NCBI RefSeq assembly: GCF_026210795.1
Contig: NC_089429.1
Span: 5,022,001 to 5,086,000, forward strand
Length of the DNA: 64,000 bases
Direction: 5' to 3'
Source of the DNA: Rhizophagus irregularis
Lineage: Eukaryota > Glomeromycota > Glomeromycetes > Glomerales > Glomeraceae
The position numbers were made by a program, and so were the translations under genes. Positions 34,585 through 45,393 of the stretch are shown in pieces. Each line of letters starts with the position of its first letter. Positions within the stretch are counted from its first letter, which is position 1. The notes below the pieces were generated by a model, which had not been told where the DNA came from, made no database searches, and saw nothing but the letters and a program-made list of their open reading frames with translations.

Positions 34585-34959
34585 TTCATACGCTTGTATT
34601 GCAATATCTTTGGAATTGTTAAGTGCTTATTTATTGTATTAATTCGCGAAACCTAAATTTTAATATCTTTGCTACCGCAATAGTTAATATTTTAAAATGT
34701 GATATATAAATAAAATTTATCTATTTGCTTTCACTGTTTTACCGTTAAAATAAATTTAAAATCAAGATTTTCTATCTTTAGTTTTATTAATTATTCTATT
34801 GAAATCACGCTAAGGAAGAATACATGCGGCAAAATTTTGTTATCCGTCGTTAAATCATCAAAATCAGAAAAAATTAGTCACCTGTAGCTTAGAAATTTTC
34901 AATGGTAAAAATCATAAAACGACACAAACTTTTATAATACGGTTTTCATTAAATGTAAA

Positions 34960-35600
34960 AATGAAGAGAAGCTATTATTATAGAGCAATTTTAGCTGATA
35001 TATTACTACTTTATAATGGTTGAAGGAAAGTTATGAAAATCAAATTTCTTTTCTTACTTCAATTATTCTGCAATGGAGATTAAACTTATACAAGATTTCC
35101 GTAATTGGTACTGATGTACTTGTTACATAGGGCAATGACGGCAACGTAATGTATCTGCGCAGTTATACGGGATTAATTAAAGAAGAATCTTTAAATAAGG
35201 AATAATTTAGTGTTCCAAAAGGGTCGGGTCAAACCCGGGTTACTGAGATGACCCGTAACCCGCATGAACCGATCCGGCCTGCGTAGAGTCGGGTTATACC
35301 TTTACTTTGACCCATATCTTTTTATTATATTTTTAACTAAAAATTTAACTTTTTTTATATTAAAATAATTAAATACAACCTGCTGACAGGTCGAACCCGC
35401 GTTATCCGATTCAGACTATAATCGAGTCAAGTCAAATCGGGTATTACTTTAACACTCGGGTCGAGTTAGAGTACACTTCAAAACCCGACCCGACTCGACC
35501 CTTTCGGAACACTAGACTCACATATTAGCTGATTCTATTGAATTATACCATCCGAATTGATTTTAAGTGCTTATTGACATAAAGTTCTATTGAATAAAAT
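34960..35600 (+). pseudogene. BTB relic c, split by an inserted element
   Basis: 34960-35206 keeps pieces encoding AILA, LLYNG, ESYENQISF, AMEI and LIKEESL; 35516-35600 keeps pieces equivalent to THILADSIE and ELILS. The two parts are separated by a TIR element at 35208-35514 and much of the gene between them is lost. Confidence 0.65.
35208..35514. mobile_element. hAT-like MITE with TAGTGTTCC ends
   Basis: The left end TAGTGTTCCAAAAGGGTCG and the complement of the right end (TAGTGTTCCGAAAGGGTCG) match at 18 of 19 positions. TAGTG fits the hAT YARNG end rule. The interior is noncoding, with repeated GGGTCGGGT/ACCCGACCC motifs on opposite strands. No 8-bp target duplication survives. Confidence 0.7.
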
Positions 35601-36514
35601 TATCGGTCTATAACAAACTATGAATTTCCGTATAATAATATATTTAACAAGTTAATAACGTCTACCGTATAACGGACCATAATATCCGAATATGGTACGA
35701 ATTTCGGAAGGTTTGACCTGTGCTTCGCGCGTAAAGACTTCTTTGCATATGAAAATAAAATGTTTAACTTAATTTATTGAAAACTACGTTGCTTTATTAT
35801 GTTTCGTTTCCGTAGAAATCACAGTTTAACAATTGTAATAATTAATTGAGGTTTACTGCATCATTGCGTGAGATTTTATTATTAATCGAATTATATAATA
35901 AGTGGGTATTAATATGCGAGTATTATTAATGATCGGTAAAAAATGAGAGTTCTTTTTTTGTGGGTACTATAGTACATAGGTACAGTGGCCGCAAAATATG
36001 GAGATTGATATAACTTTGACTTTTGGTGTGTTATTATGGAGTGAATGCTGAATCAAAAAAACAAATTTTTCAAATTTGTAACCAACAACATATGGTACTA
36101 ATTTTAAATCTATTACAGCCGATACAAAATATGATTATATTAACACAAAATTAATCTATCTTTCTTATGGCCGTATTAAATAATCATGATCAATTATACA
36201 AGCTAAAATTGAATAATCAAACAAGTTCTATCATTCTCGATATTTTTAATTGATATGATAAAAATAATGCTATTCTAACAACAAAAAACAAGTTTCGAAT
36301 TACGATCACGAAATAAAATATAACAAAACTCGGTCAAAGTATTAAATAAATTAAATAAATTTATTACCAATCAAGTTTTCAAATAATCATAAGTATCACT
36401 GAACTAATAGAATTGCTTATTGCTAAATATCAAATAATTCAGGAATTACTAATAAGATATTTACATTACATTTGTTTAGTGAATTCGTCATAACATAATC
36501 CATCGCATTTTATA

Positions 36515-37182
36515 TTAATAAAAACTGATAAGTACAACACCCGCAACCATACTAATACATCCGATACCCCTTTGCCAAGTAAAATCTCTTGCAGTTACAC
36601 CAAGTAAACCAAAATGATCAATTATACAAGCAAAGATTAATTGACTAGCAACCATGACACTTAATACAACAGCAACTCCTAGGTTTGGAACTGTAAATAT
36701 AAGAGTTAAGATAATTATTGCAATAGGTAATCCACTTAGCCATGGATAAATTGGTTCATCTATAAATAGTGTAAAATAAGGTTAATTTTTATATTAAGAC
36801 ATGTAAAGAATATAATTATAATTACTTATAAATACTTCTCTGAAGTTCGGGGACTGTAATCTTGAATCGATGAGAAAATATATCAATATAACTAAACATA
36901 AACAAAAATAATTAGTTGGATTTTCTACGATAGTTTTGAAAATTAGAAGGAATTGAATATTTACTTACAAAAGGCTCCAATTAAAGTTGCTACAAGAGCA
37001 GAAAATGATTTTCCTCCCTTAGCTTGAAGTTTTGCTACAGCCGCTGTGACACACTCGTTTGTTTAGTGAATTCTGTTATGAAAATGAATAATTCAAAAGT
37101 AAATACCTGATTGAATTGTTGCACTTACACCAGCAATTATTGCCATTAACACATGTATAGCATATAATATCTCTGATCGCAT
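36515..37182 (-). CDS. YdcZ/DUF606-type small multidrug-like membrane transporter (four exons)
   Basis: Exons 37182-37107, 37043-36969, 36891-36826 and 36759-36515 join in phase to 153 residues, the usual length for this DMT-superfamily family. The order of features matches it: a first helix (MRSEILYAIHVLMAIIAGV) followed by an alanine-rich loop, AAVAKLQAKGGKSFSALVATLIGAFF, PIYPWLSGLPIAIIILTLIF, VPNLGVAVVLSVMVASQLIF, the DHFGLLG motif and a last helix ending ISMVAGVVLISFY. Four to five membrane helices are predicted by hydrophobicity. Bacterial members are putative exporters; substrate unknown. The third exon boundary was chosen as the only one giving an open frame. It sits between a BTB relic and a hAT element. 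Confidence 0.75.
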
Positions 37183-37580
37183 TTTTCCTTGTAATGAATG
37201 AAAAACAAACTAATAGTTTGATTAACTCGTTCGTTTAGTCGTGTAATATATTGCTTTTTTCAGATTCGTGCTACCTCATGCAAATCACTTTAACAAAATA
37301 AATTACCAATTTTACAGATTTACAGGACGATTATTGGACAAAAACCGGACGTAATTCGTTAATCACCCAAGTGTACACAAGATTCTGAAAACTGAAATAA
37401 AATGAACAATATTAATTCTAAAGTTATTGTCTGATTGAATTTTGTATGTACATCATGAGATTAAATTCTGTAACGTGGCACTAAATAACATTAAACTTAA
37501 AAAAAATACGTTTATCAAAAAAAAAAAAAAAAAAAAAAATAACAAATAGAATTATTATACTAAATGGTTGTTTATAAAAG
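37183..37580. other. Upstream region of the YdcZ-type gene
   Basis: AT-rich, with a run of more than 20 A at about 37518-37541. Nothing further supported. Confidence 0.4.
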
Positions 37581-37629
37581 TAGTGCTTCGACCCGAAATC
37601 CGGATCAGATTTACATATCAAAATTTTTT

Positions 37630-38060
37630 TACCATTGACTGAAATCACTGAATGATTAATTTAAAAAAAGTGTTAAATTTGTGGCTTTTGTTAATAAAAT
37701 CCGTGGCGATTTTTAAGTAAAATTCGTGGTTATTTTTAAATAAAATTCGTGGTTCTTTTAAATAAATTAGTGGCTTTATTAATAAAATCCGTGGCGATTT
37801 TTAAGTAAAATTCGTGGCTATTTTTAAATAAAATTCGTGGTTCTTTTAAATAAAATTTGTGGCATTTTCAATAAAGTCATGGCTATTTTAATAATAAAAT
37901 TTGTGGCTTTTTTTTACATAAAATTTGTGGCTGTTTTTTTACCAAAATTCGTGGTATTTTTAAATAAAATTTATTTTTTTGTGGCTTTTTAAAAATTTGC
38001 TAAATAACAATGTGTCATTTTTATAGAATTTTGTGGCATTTTTATTATTGAATTTCGTGA
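37630..38060 (+). repeat. Degenerate subterminal repeats of the hAT element
   Basis: About fifteen imperfect copies of a 20-24 bp unit of the form TTTTTAAATAAAATTCGTGG. hAT transposases bind subterminal repeats in characterised elements, which may explain the array. Confidence 0.7.
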
Positions 38061-38186
38061 AATTTTTTCAAAATTAAATCCAAATAAACACTATATAAAT
38101 GCCGTAATTGCAATTTGGTCGTTTTATCACAATTTCATTTTGAAATTAAGTTCTAATATTACATATAAATTAGACCATAAATTATG

Positions 38187-40370
38187 ACAGATGATAGTAA
38201 TTATATACCTTTAAAATGAAGACTCTAGTAGTGATGAAGTTGTTGAAATTGTTCAAGTAGCAAAATTATCAGAATTATCGGTACCTGCAATAACTAGATC
38301 ACAATCCAAAGTTGGTATGGACTCATTTTATTAAAAGCATAATGATAAAGGAGAAATGCGCGCATATTGTCAGTTTGAAATGGAAAATGGAGAAAGTGCA
38401 CAAAAAATTATAAGTATGATGGGTCTACAAGGAAATCTTAGTAGTTATGCTATTAAACATGGTATTATACCTCCATCAGAAAGTAGATTCGAAATTAAAT
38501 TACAACCTACACAATCTATTTGCAAGAATGGACAAAAAGAAAAGGAAGAATCTACCTTACGATGGATTCTTTCAACAACACAATCTCTTTCCACTGTAAC
38601 TCATAAAGCTTATATTGAACATCATATGTATATTATAGATCCAAAATTTATAATTCCTGGAGAGAGAAAAATTAGAATGATGATTGCCCAAAGTTATGGA
38701 TATAATAAAAACAAATTAATACAACTTTTAAAAACTGCCCAATCCATATCCTTAACTACTGATTTGTGGTCTTGTTGTTCAAAACATGGTTATTTGGGTT
38801 TAACGGCAACGATTAATCAAAGATTTTGAAATAATAGATGTTTTACTTGAAATCACTTATTTTCCAGCACCACATACTGCAGAGGCAATTACAAAAACTA
38901 TTAAGAATATTATTCAAAAATAGGAAATTGAAAATCGTGTATTAATAATAACAACTGATAATGGTGCTAATATTATGGCAATTCAATTCGTGAATTAGCA
39001 CCAATTGAAAGACTTTCCTGTGCAGCACATACTTTACAATTAGCTATTGGAAGAGGCTTAAAACTTGTGGAAGCTTTAACAACACGTGTAAAACAATTAA
39101 TTAACTCTAAAACAAATTGAACGACTAGTTAAGGTACAAAAAGATAGTGGTTATGAAGAGCAATTACATTTAATACACCAGGTAAACACGTTTAAATTTT
39201 AAATTGTGATTTATATTTAATAATATATTAATTTTATTTTAACTATTTAAGATGTAATTCATTATTAATTCAATAATGGTGTAGTTAGCCGAAATACGAT
39301 CTACGCCTGAGCCGGGACCGGATCATGTTGCGGCTAATTATTTTTCGGCTAACTACACCATTATTGGAATTCATCATATTTAGCCTGGGATCGACTCAGT
39401 ACGCAATTCTTCAACTGAATATAAATTTATCTTGTTCCTTTATACGTGAAAAAAAAGCTGATGGTGCTAAATTAAAAAAAAAGAATGATAATGAATGGGA
39501 ATTATTAGATGAATTATGCAATATTTTAGCACCATTTGGGAAAGCTACACGAGATTTTTCTGGAAATACTTGTTACATTAAGTCAAATGATGCCTATTAT
39601 TACAGATCTTACAAATTCTTTGGAACCATGTAATAGTTGGTATGAAAGATGATTTTGATGAAGTTATTAATTCTAATTCAGAAGAAATTAATTATAATAA
39701 TATTAGAGAAGTTTTGGAAAAGTAAAAAAAAAAATATTTATATGGGTTTAAAGCATTATTGGGCAATACCAAATGAGTTTGGTATTATGGCAGCACTTTT
39801 AGATCCACGATATAAAAATCTTGATTTTATATCTGATAATAATATAAAAAGAAGAATCTACTTTAAAAGCTCAATATGACCAATTAAAATGGGAAATAAA
39901 CCAACAAAGTATTCCGTCATCACCTACAACTATTACTTCAACAAGTTCATTTAATTGCTGAAATTTCAATTGCTGAAAACCCAACTCCAAGTAGATCTTT
40001 ACGGAGCATAGGGCAAGACGTGAACAAAAAGCAAAAGAAATACTTCAAAGAACAGAGAATAGAAAATACTACTTTATCAGCAACAGATGATGAAATTACT
40101 AGTTATTTTCTTATGCCAATTGCTAGAGAATAAAATCTTTTAGATTGGTGGAAAGCAAAATAAGAAAATTTTCCAATTCTTTTTATAATTGCACAAAAAT
40201 ATTTAGGTATTCCTGCTACTTCTGTAGCTTCTGAGCGGCTTTTTTCTGATGCAGGAAATCATATTACAGCAAAAAGAAATTCATTAGATCCTGGTTTATT
40301 TGGAAAAATGGTATTTTTAAAGCGTAAATGCAAACTATGGATCGTATTGATGTGTTTCCTCCATAAATTT
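38187..40370 (+). pseudogene. hAT transposase (ZBED/RICESLEEPER type), broken
   Basis: Conserved hAT landmarks appear in order in different frames: a BED-finger-like start (DKGEMRAYCQFEMENGESAQKI), SISLTTDLWSCCSKHGYLGLTAT, PAPHTAEAI, TTDNGANI, LSCAAHTLQLAIGRGL, NEWELLDELCNILAPFGKATRDFSG, ALLDPRYKNLDF and the C-terminal dimerisation segment YLGIPATSVASERLFSDAGNHI. The expected BED cysteines are not all present. Stops and frameshifts lie near 38217, 38826, 38920, 39115, 39630, 39725 and 40130, and a small palindromic element sits at 39271. It cannot make an active enzyme. Confidence 0.88.
39271..39366. mobile_element. Palindromic miniature element nested in the hAT transposase
   Basis: The 24-bp ends starting CAATAATGGTGTAGTTAGCC are perfect inverted repeats around a 48-bp GC-richer centre. 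It interrupts the codons for the conserved SSYLAW segment of the transposase. Flanking AATTC occurs on both sides and could be part of the target site. Confidence 0.75.
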
Positions 40371-40884
40371 AATAGAGGATGAATGTGAATTAAATGAAAT
40401 AATAGAATTTTATTTTAATAATTATATTTTACTATTTTTATTTGTAAATAAACTTGATTTGTATAATGAAAATAAATATTAAAGTTATTATTAATTAAAT
40501 AATTTTTTAAAAGTGATATTATAATAAGAGTTTAAAGTTTATACGCGGGTAGCAACACGCACTCCCTATACTATATATAAAAGTGAAAATTTTCATTCTA
40601 AACCCTACTTTGACCTTTAAGTAAAGTTGTAGAGCAGGACAAAATACGCATAGTACGTGCTTTTTAAAAGCTCCATAATATGTACATTACGCCATGTTTA
40701 TTCAAAAATCAGAAAATTTAACGGTGTCACGTGATAATAAGTTTACTATTTAGATATGGTGCTATGTAAATAAAAAAAATTCATCCGGATTTCGGTTTCA
40801 ACCGGATGAAACCGTGAAATCCGGATATCCGAAAGAAAAAAAAAAATCCGGATCAATCCGGTCAGGATACAGGTTGAAGCACTA

Positions 40885-42415
40885 TAGAAAAGTCTATTTT
40901 GTGTTTTGTATATTTGTACTAGATTTAGAATTCGAATTCGGATTCGGATTACTATAATCTAAGAATGTAATTTATAAAATTTGGAAGATCTAGAGAGTAC
41001 AACATTACAGTACCACCAGCTGACAGATTAGAAATAATTTTTTTTTAAAAAAAAAAAATTGTGGTAGATAAACAAAGAATGGTCGGGTTAATCATTAAAG
41101 AATAAAAGATTATTTAATAATAACTTTTGACCTAAAATCTTGAAGTATTTAGTATGCGATTAGTACGACGTTGCTGCATTATCAAGCACGTGTAGCAATC
41201 TCATTGCGATCAGATGTTATCATGCTGGTCCTAAAAACAAAAAACCACATCCGCCTCGTAGTATAGCATTTTTTTTTACTGACACGCATTTCTTTATTGA
41301 AGTAAAATATATAAAATTACAAGCATCACATAAATACTTAGACCAAACATATGATTGATCGGATACGTAACGAATCTTAATGTTCAGTCTACAGCGGTGA
41401 AATTAGTGATGAAAAGAAATAGCTACACTCTTTAGAAAAAAAAAATATACAAATAAGAAAAAAGAAAATTTTATATGGACTATTTTTCGTTAATTAATCC
41501 CTCCATCCGGTAATTTTTTTCTTGAAACCTCTATACTGTCCTGCAAAAATATCCTCCTTTTCATCATATCTTTTATTCCATCTTTGACTATTTCTTTACC
41601 CTTATCATTTTTATTTGCTGTTCCATACTTTGAATCGCAACCTTTATGTCCATTCTCTCCATTTTGTCGTGTACGAATTTATAGTTAGCGAAAAATTCGT
41701 CTTGTAGAATAGCCAATCATATCGAATTTCTTATTTAGGTATACCAAATAATATGATTTTTAGAAGTGAATTGGTTAATATTTCTTCACTTGGTAATTGT
41801 ATCATTACTACTCATCAGAGGACGGCAGGGTAGCTTCGGCTTAATACATTCAATTGGCAGGATATCTTATTACAATCGCAGGTAAAGGAGCATCAATGTT
41901 ATTATATTGCATAAGTAGATGTTGAATTATAATGTATTTATTTATTCTATTAACCTAATTGATTGCATCTGGTTTACCGGTTTTTATTAGCAGAAAGTAT
42001 AGTTTCATTTATAATAAATCAATCTTGCAAAATTGGACCATTTATAATAAGCACGACGTAAATAGATTACTATATAATATATATCGTACCCCTGCAAATT
42101 GTTTTTGATAAAGTACCCTGGTATCAATTAGTGATTAACTCCAACTTTTTTCTTTAATATTCGAAAGAAAAATACGATTTCATTAAAAAAAAAAATAACA
42201 ATATAATTAATGAATTAAAAACTTCTTTGATTTATTGAATTTTTGAAGAATTGGTTGTTAAATTACATAATTTTTTACATTTTTTTTTCAAAAAAAAAAT
42301 AAAAAAATAATAATTGGATTGAAAGTGTTTCATAATTATACAAAAAAAAAATTGTTAATGAAATTTCATATGAAAATAAAGAAAAAAAAATAATAACAAA
42401 AAAAAAACCAAAAAT
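40885..42415. other. Intergenic, with one coding-like stretch
   Basis: Other than the possible exon at 41490-41686 (minus), AT-rich and featureless. The 41690-41800 part reads MIQLPSEEILTNSLLKIILF on minus from an ATG, possibly an earlier exon of the same unknown gene. Confidence 0.4.
41490..41686 (-). CDS. Possible terminal exon of an unknown gene
   Basis: An open stretch of about 60 codons ending KKLPDGGIN and a TAA at 41490-41492, with balanced charged residues and codon use unlike surrounding low-complexity DNA (includes KNDKGKEIVKDGIKDMMKRR). It is preceded by a stop and a CTAAC branch-like motif, so it would be a last exon. No homology recognised; could be fortuitous. Confidence 0.25.
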
Positions 42416-43825
42416 TTAATGACGTTGAATTCGAAACTTTCCAGGATATTTTAATGATACCATAGGATACACTTTTGGTGGAAGATTCGTCCAAGAACAA
42501 ACCGTAGGAAATTTTTTACCATTAATAGAGAATGCGCAAGTTCTATTATCCATATTTAAATGAACGGTGATTATATCTCCTTCACCAAAAGTCGTACCAT
42601 AATTTATGCAATGATTATTATTATAACATAGTCCATTTGATCCAAAGACCCAACCACTTGCTTGAACTCCAACAAAACATTCATAATTAAATTCTTCTGA
42701 TGAACAAATTCCTATCCAAGCATAGGTGCAACTTTTTTCAATAATAACATCCCATTCATAAATACCTAAATCAAATATTTCGATGCTCGCTCTAACATTT
42801 TGATGTGTCAAACATCCTCTTATAGCCCTAACTACTGCACCATTCCTTTCAACAGATAATTGAGAACCACTAGCTTGTTTATCCCAGACATATCCTGATT
42901 TATCATCCGTGTAAGGAATCCCTCTAGTAGCGGGCAAATTTTTATTTTTAATTAAAAAGCGATAAGCGTTAATAATCACATCAACAGGAACTATTTCTAA
43001 TGGATCAATAATTTCTTTTAAAATTTTTCCATCAATACGTCTAAAATCAATGAGATCAACTAAATTCGTCAATAATTCAGCAATCTTTGAACGATTAATA
43101 ATAAATTCACCATCATATATTTTTGAATCTATTTTTCTAGGACAACCCATCTTTTCTAAAGTTGGTAATCTAATCTTAAGTGAAGTTGCAGCATCATTTG
43201 AGATTTGATACGCCGCACGGATTGCTCCAAATCTTAAAACCTCATATTCAGGTGTAGCGAAAGGTTTCTCTTTATTAAAAGTGTATGATAATAAATATTG
43301 AAATGCTTCAAATGAAAGTCTACTATAATCGATAGTATTTAATGAAATTTTAGCAACAGATTCTGTTAATAACGAAAGAAAAGAATTTTCTGCAGACTCA
43401 GACATCTTTTCAATAGATTCAGATAACAATTCTGGTACGACACCATAATATCGTTGATTTAAAGATTCCTTAAGAGTTTCAACAATAGAATCTTGAAGAT
43501 CAGGAAGTTGAAGATAATCAGCCGCATGATAAGTTCCAACAATATTATCACTTGTTAATAAATCACCAACATTGCGTCCAGTATATAAAAATTCCATGAC
43601 AACTTTCATAGATGATGAATTAATTTCCGGAAAAAAAATTTGTTTTTCATAACTCTCTTTCATTCCATTATAAAGCATTCTATCAAACACTTCAGACCTA
43701 GAAGCAAGAATTGCTTTACATCCATAAATTTTAACACCATCTTCACATATAATTTCAATGTCACTATATTTTGAATTATCAATTAACATACTCAGATCTT
43801 TAACTAATGAATGTCCTCGCGTCAT
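42416..43825 (-). CDS. BTB-SPRY protein 8
   Basis: Single-exon, 469 residues, the only member on minus. Start MTRGHSLVKDLSMLIDNSKYSDIEIICED; BTB at about 8-115, BACK-like at about 120-235 (FGAIRAAYQIS), SPRY-like at about 325-467 (GIYEWDVIIEKSCTYAWIGICSS, VHLNMDNRTCAFSINGKKF, NLPPKVYPMVSLKYPG). It is more diverged from genes 3-7 than they are from one another, with more mixed codon use, and the second cysteine of the variable loop pair is replaced (YGTTFGEG). It lacks the conserved upstream motif. Intact; likely an older member. Function as a CUL3-type adaptor is inferred from the domains. Confidence 0.82.
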   Translation of the reverse strand: MTRGHSLVKDLSMLIDNSKYSDIEIICEDGVKIYGCKAILASRSEVFDRMLYNGMKESYEKQIFFPEINSSSMKVVMEFLYTGRNVGDLLTSDNIVGTYHAADYLQLPDLQDSIVETLKESLNQRYYGVVPELLSESIEKMSESAENSFLSLLTESVAKISLNTIDYSRLSFEAFQYLLSYTFNKEKPFATPEYEVLRFGAIRAAYQISNDAATSLKIRLPTLEKMGCPRKIDSKIYDGEFIINRSKIAELLTNLVDLIDFRRIDGKILKEIIDPLEIVPVDVIINAYRFLIKNKNLPATRGIPYTDDKSGYVWDKQASGSQLSVERNGAVVRAIRGCLTHQNVRASIEIFDLGIYEWDVIIEKSCTYAWIGICSSEEFNYECFVGVQASGWVFGSNGLCYNNNHCINYGTTFGEGDIITVHLNMDNRTCAFSINGKKFPTVCSWTNLPPKVYPMVSLKYPGKFRIQRH

Positions 43826-45393
43826 TTTTGGAAAGAAATTTTTTTGTTAATAAAATAATGAAGTAATATAATAACTTGACAAAAAAAATAAAAAATAATA
43901 AAATACTCTTTGGGTATTTATTCCAATTTATGATCTTATTTTGATATCCAGGTAAAAAAAATATGTTCAATTTAGGGAGACCACTCTTTAATATAGCTTT
44001 ACAGGTAAGTTACACTACAGGAAATATAAATGGCGGCGTCGATCACAAAAATCTTCTATATCGCATGATAAAGATAATTTACCGAATATTCACATGATTA
44101 CTGCACAAAAAATTAGAGACAAAGAAAAGAATAAATTTACTCTGCGTAATTTACTATTTATTTCATCATAAGTATTTCAAAATCGAAAATTTCACGAAAC
44201 GCGAAAAAATTTGTGCATTAATATAAGTAACAAATTCGGACGATAATTCCTTTTTTCATGAACGGTAACTCAATGATTTTCTTGAAAATTTCCTAATTTA
44301 AACTAATGAAATCAGTCGGTATAAATATAAATAAAATAACCGTTCACTTGATAATATTCTTTTTTTGGAGACTTTGGGAAATGTTTTACTTTAGACAGCA
44401 TGATTGTGATTGACACGTTACATTAGTGCGGCTGAAAAAATAATTTTGCCCAATCTGGTTAGCTAATTTAAAGATTATCTTTGTATTACTAAGTTGTTTG
44501 ATCATCAGTTAATTTAAAATATAACTCTTATTCGTGATTAAAATGATGATTCTAGTTAATTCATAAGACCTATATTTATTTTTAATTTCTAAAGAACGAA
44601 TCGATTTTGTTCCTGAATAAATTAATTTATTATTTGTACAAAAAGACTATAACAGAAGGTCTCAAAAATTATCGGATCTAATTATTTATCCGAAATTCGA
44701 TACCTGCTGCATTAACTTCTGATATCATACTTAGTTATCATTAATTGAATCTAACCGATTAAGGATATCATGTTACACGTAATTGAATAATATTGAAGGG
44801 TGATGTAGGTCGTAGATGTTAAGGAACGGAAATGGTTTATGAAACTATTATTATTATTATTTTATTATATTTTAACAATAATCACGAATTAAAAAATTTA
44901 AGATATTATATTATTTTTAAATATCTTAGCAGAATTTGTCTAAACTATTGAAATTCGCCATATAAAACTAGTCACCGCGATTAGACACTCTTTTTGTTGC
45001 TGCAGAAATTAGAAGCCTCATTTTTTATTCGGTAAATATAAAGATCATCAAGATCATCTACAAAACTGGCTGGAATTAAAACATTTGGGCTGAAATTAAG
45101 TAAATCATTAATATATCATGAATATCGACTATTCTGCGGAATACGTTGGAAATAAAACGCAATCTTCAAAAATTTAGAAAACGGGAAATTTCGGGTTTAT
45201 ACATGCATCAGGGGGCTATTATTACGTAATAATACGCGTATTAGGATATGTATAAATCAAATTTCTTCTCTCAACCATCTCACCCTTCTTCCGCTCTCCT
45301 CCGCTCGGATAAATTTTACGCAAACTTTTTTTTCTTTTTTTTCACATTACTCTTTCCTTTTCTTTTTCTATTTGTCTTATTTTGAACGATAAA
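43826..45393. other. Divergent intergenic region between genes 8 and 9
   Basis: No coding or RNA feature. The last about 120 bp (45270-45380) are strongly pyrimidine-rich (CTTCCGCTCTCCTCCGCTC), a typical fungal promoter or start-site tract for gene 9. Confidence 0.45.

Larger units (their letters stand above)
34585..36514. other. Spacer with a dismembered BTB copy and an inserted element
   Basis: Contains the relic segments and the hAT-like insertion listed separately. From 35600 to 36514 no gene is seen. A stretch at 36180-36220 resembles part of the last exon of the neighbouring YdcZ-type gene (GATCAATTATACAAGC) and may be a partial duplicate. Confidence 0.45.
37581..40884 (+). mobile_element. 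Complete but inactive hAT transposon
   Basis: Ends TAGTGCTTCGACC (37581-37593) and, inverted, TAGTGCTTCAACC (40872-40884) differ at one of 13 positions and fit the hAT YARNG rule. The 8-bp flanks TATAAAAG (37573-37580) and TAGAAAAG (40885-40892) match at 7 of 8, a target duplication. The 3.3-kb interior holds a broken transposase gene, subterminal repeats at the left end and CCGGAT-rich sequence at the right end. Confidence 0.88.

Noticed and set aside
37518-37541. Run of more than 20 A, considered as the tail of a retroelement
   Set aside because: No LINE or SINE body or target duplication beside it; homopolymers are common here.
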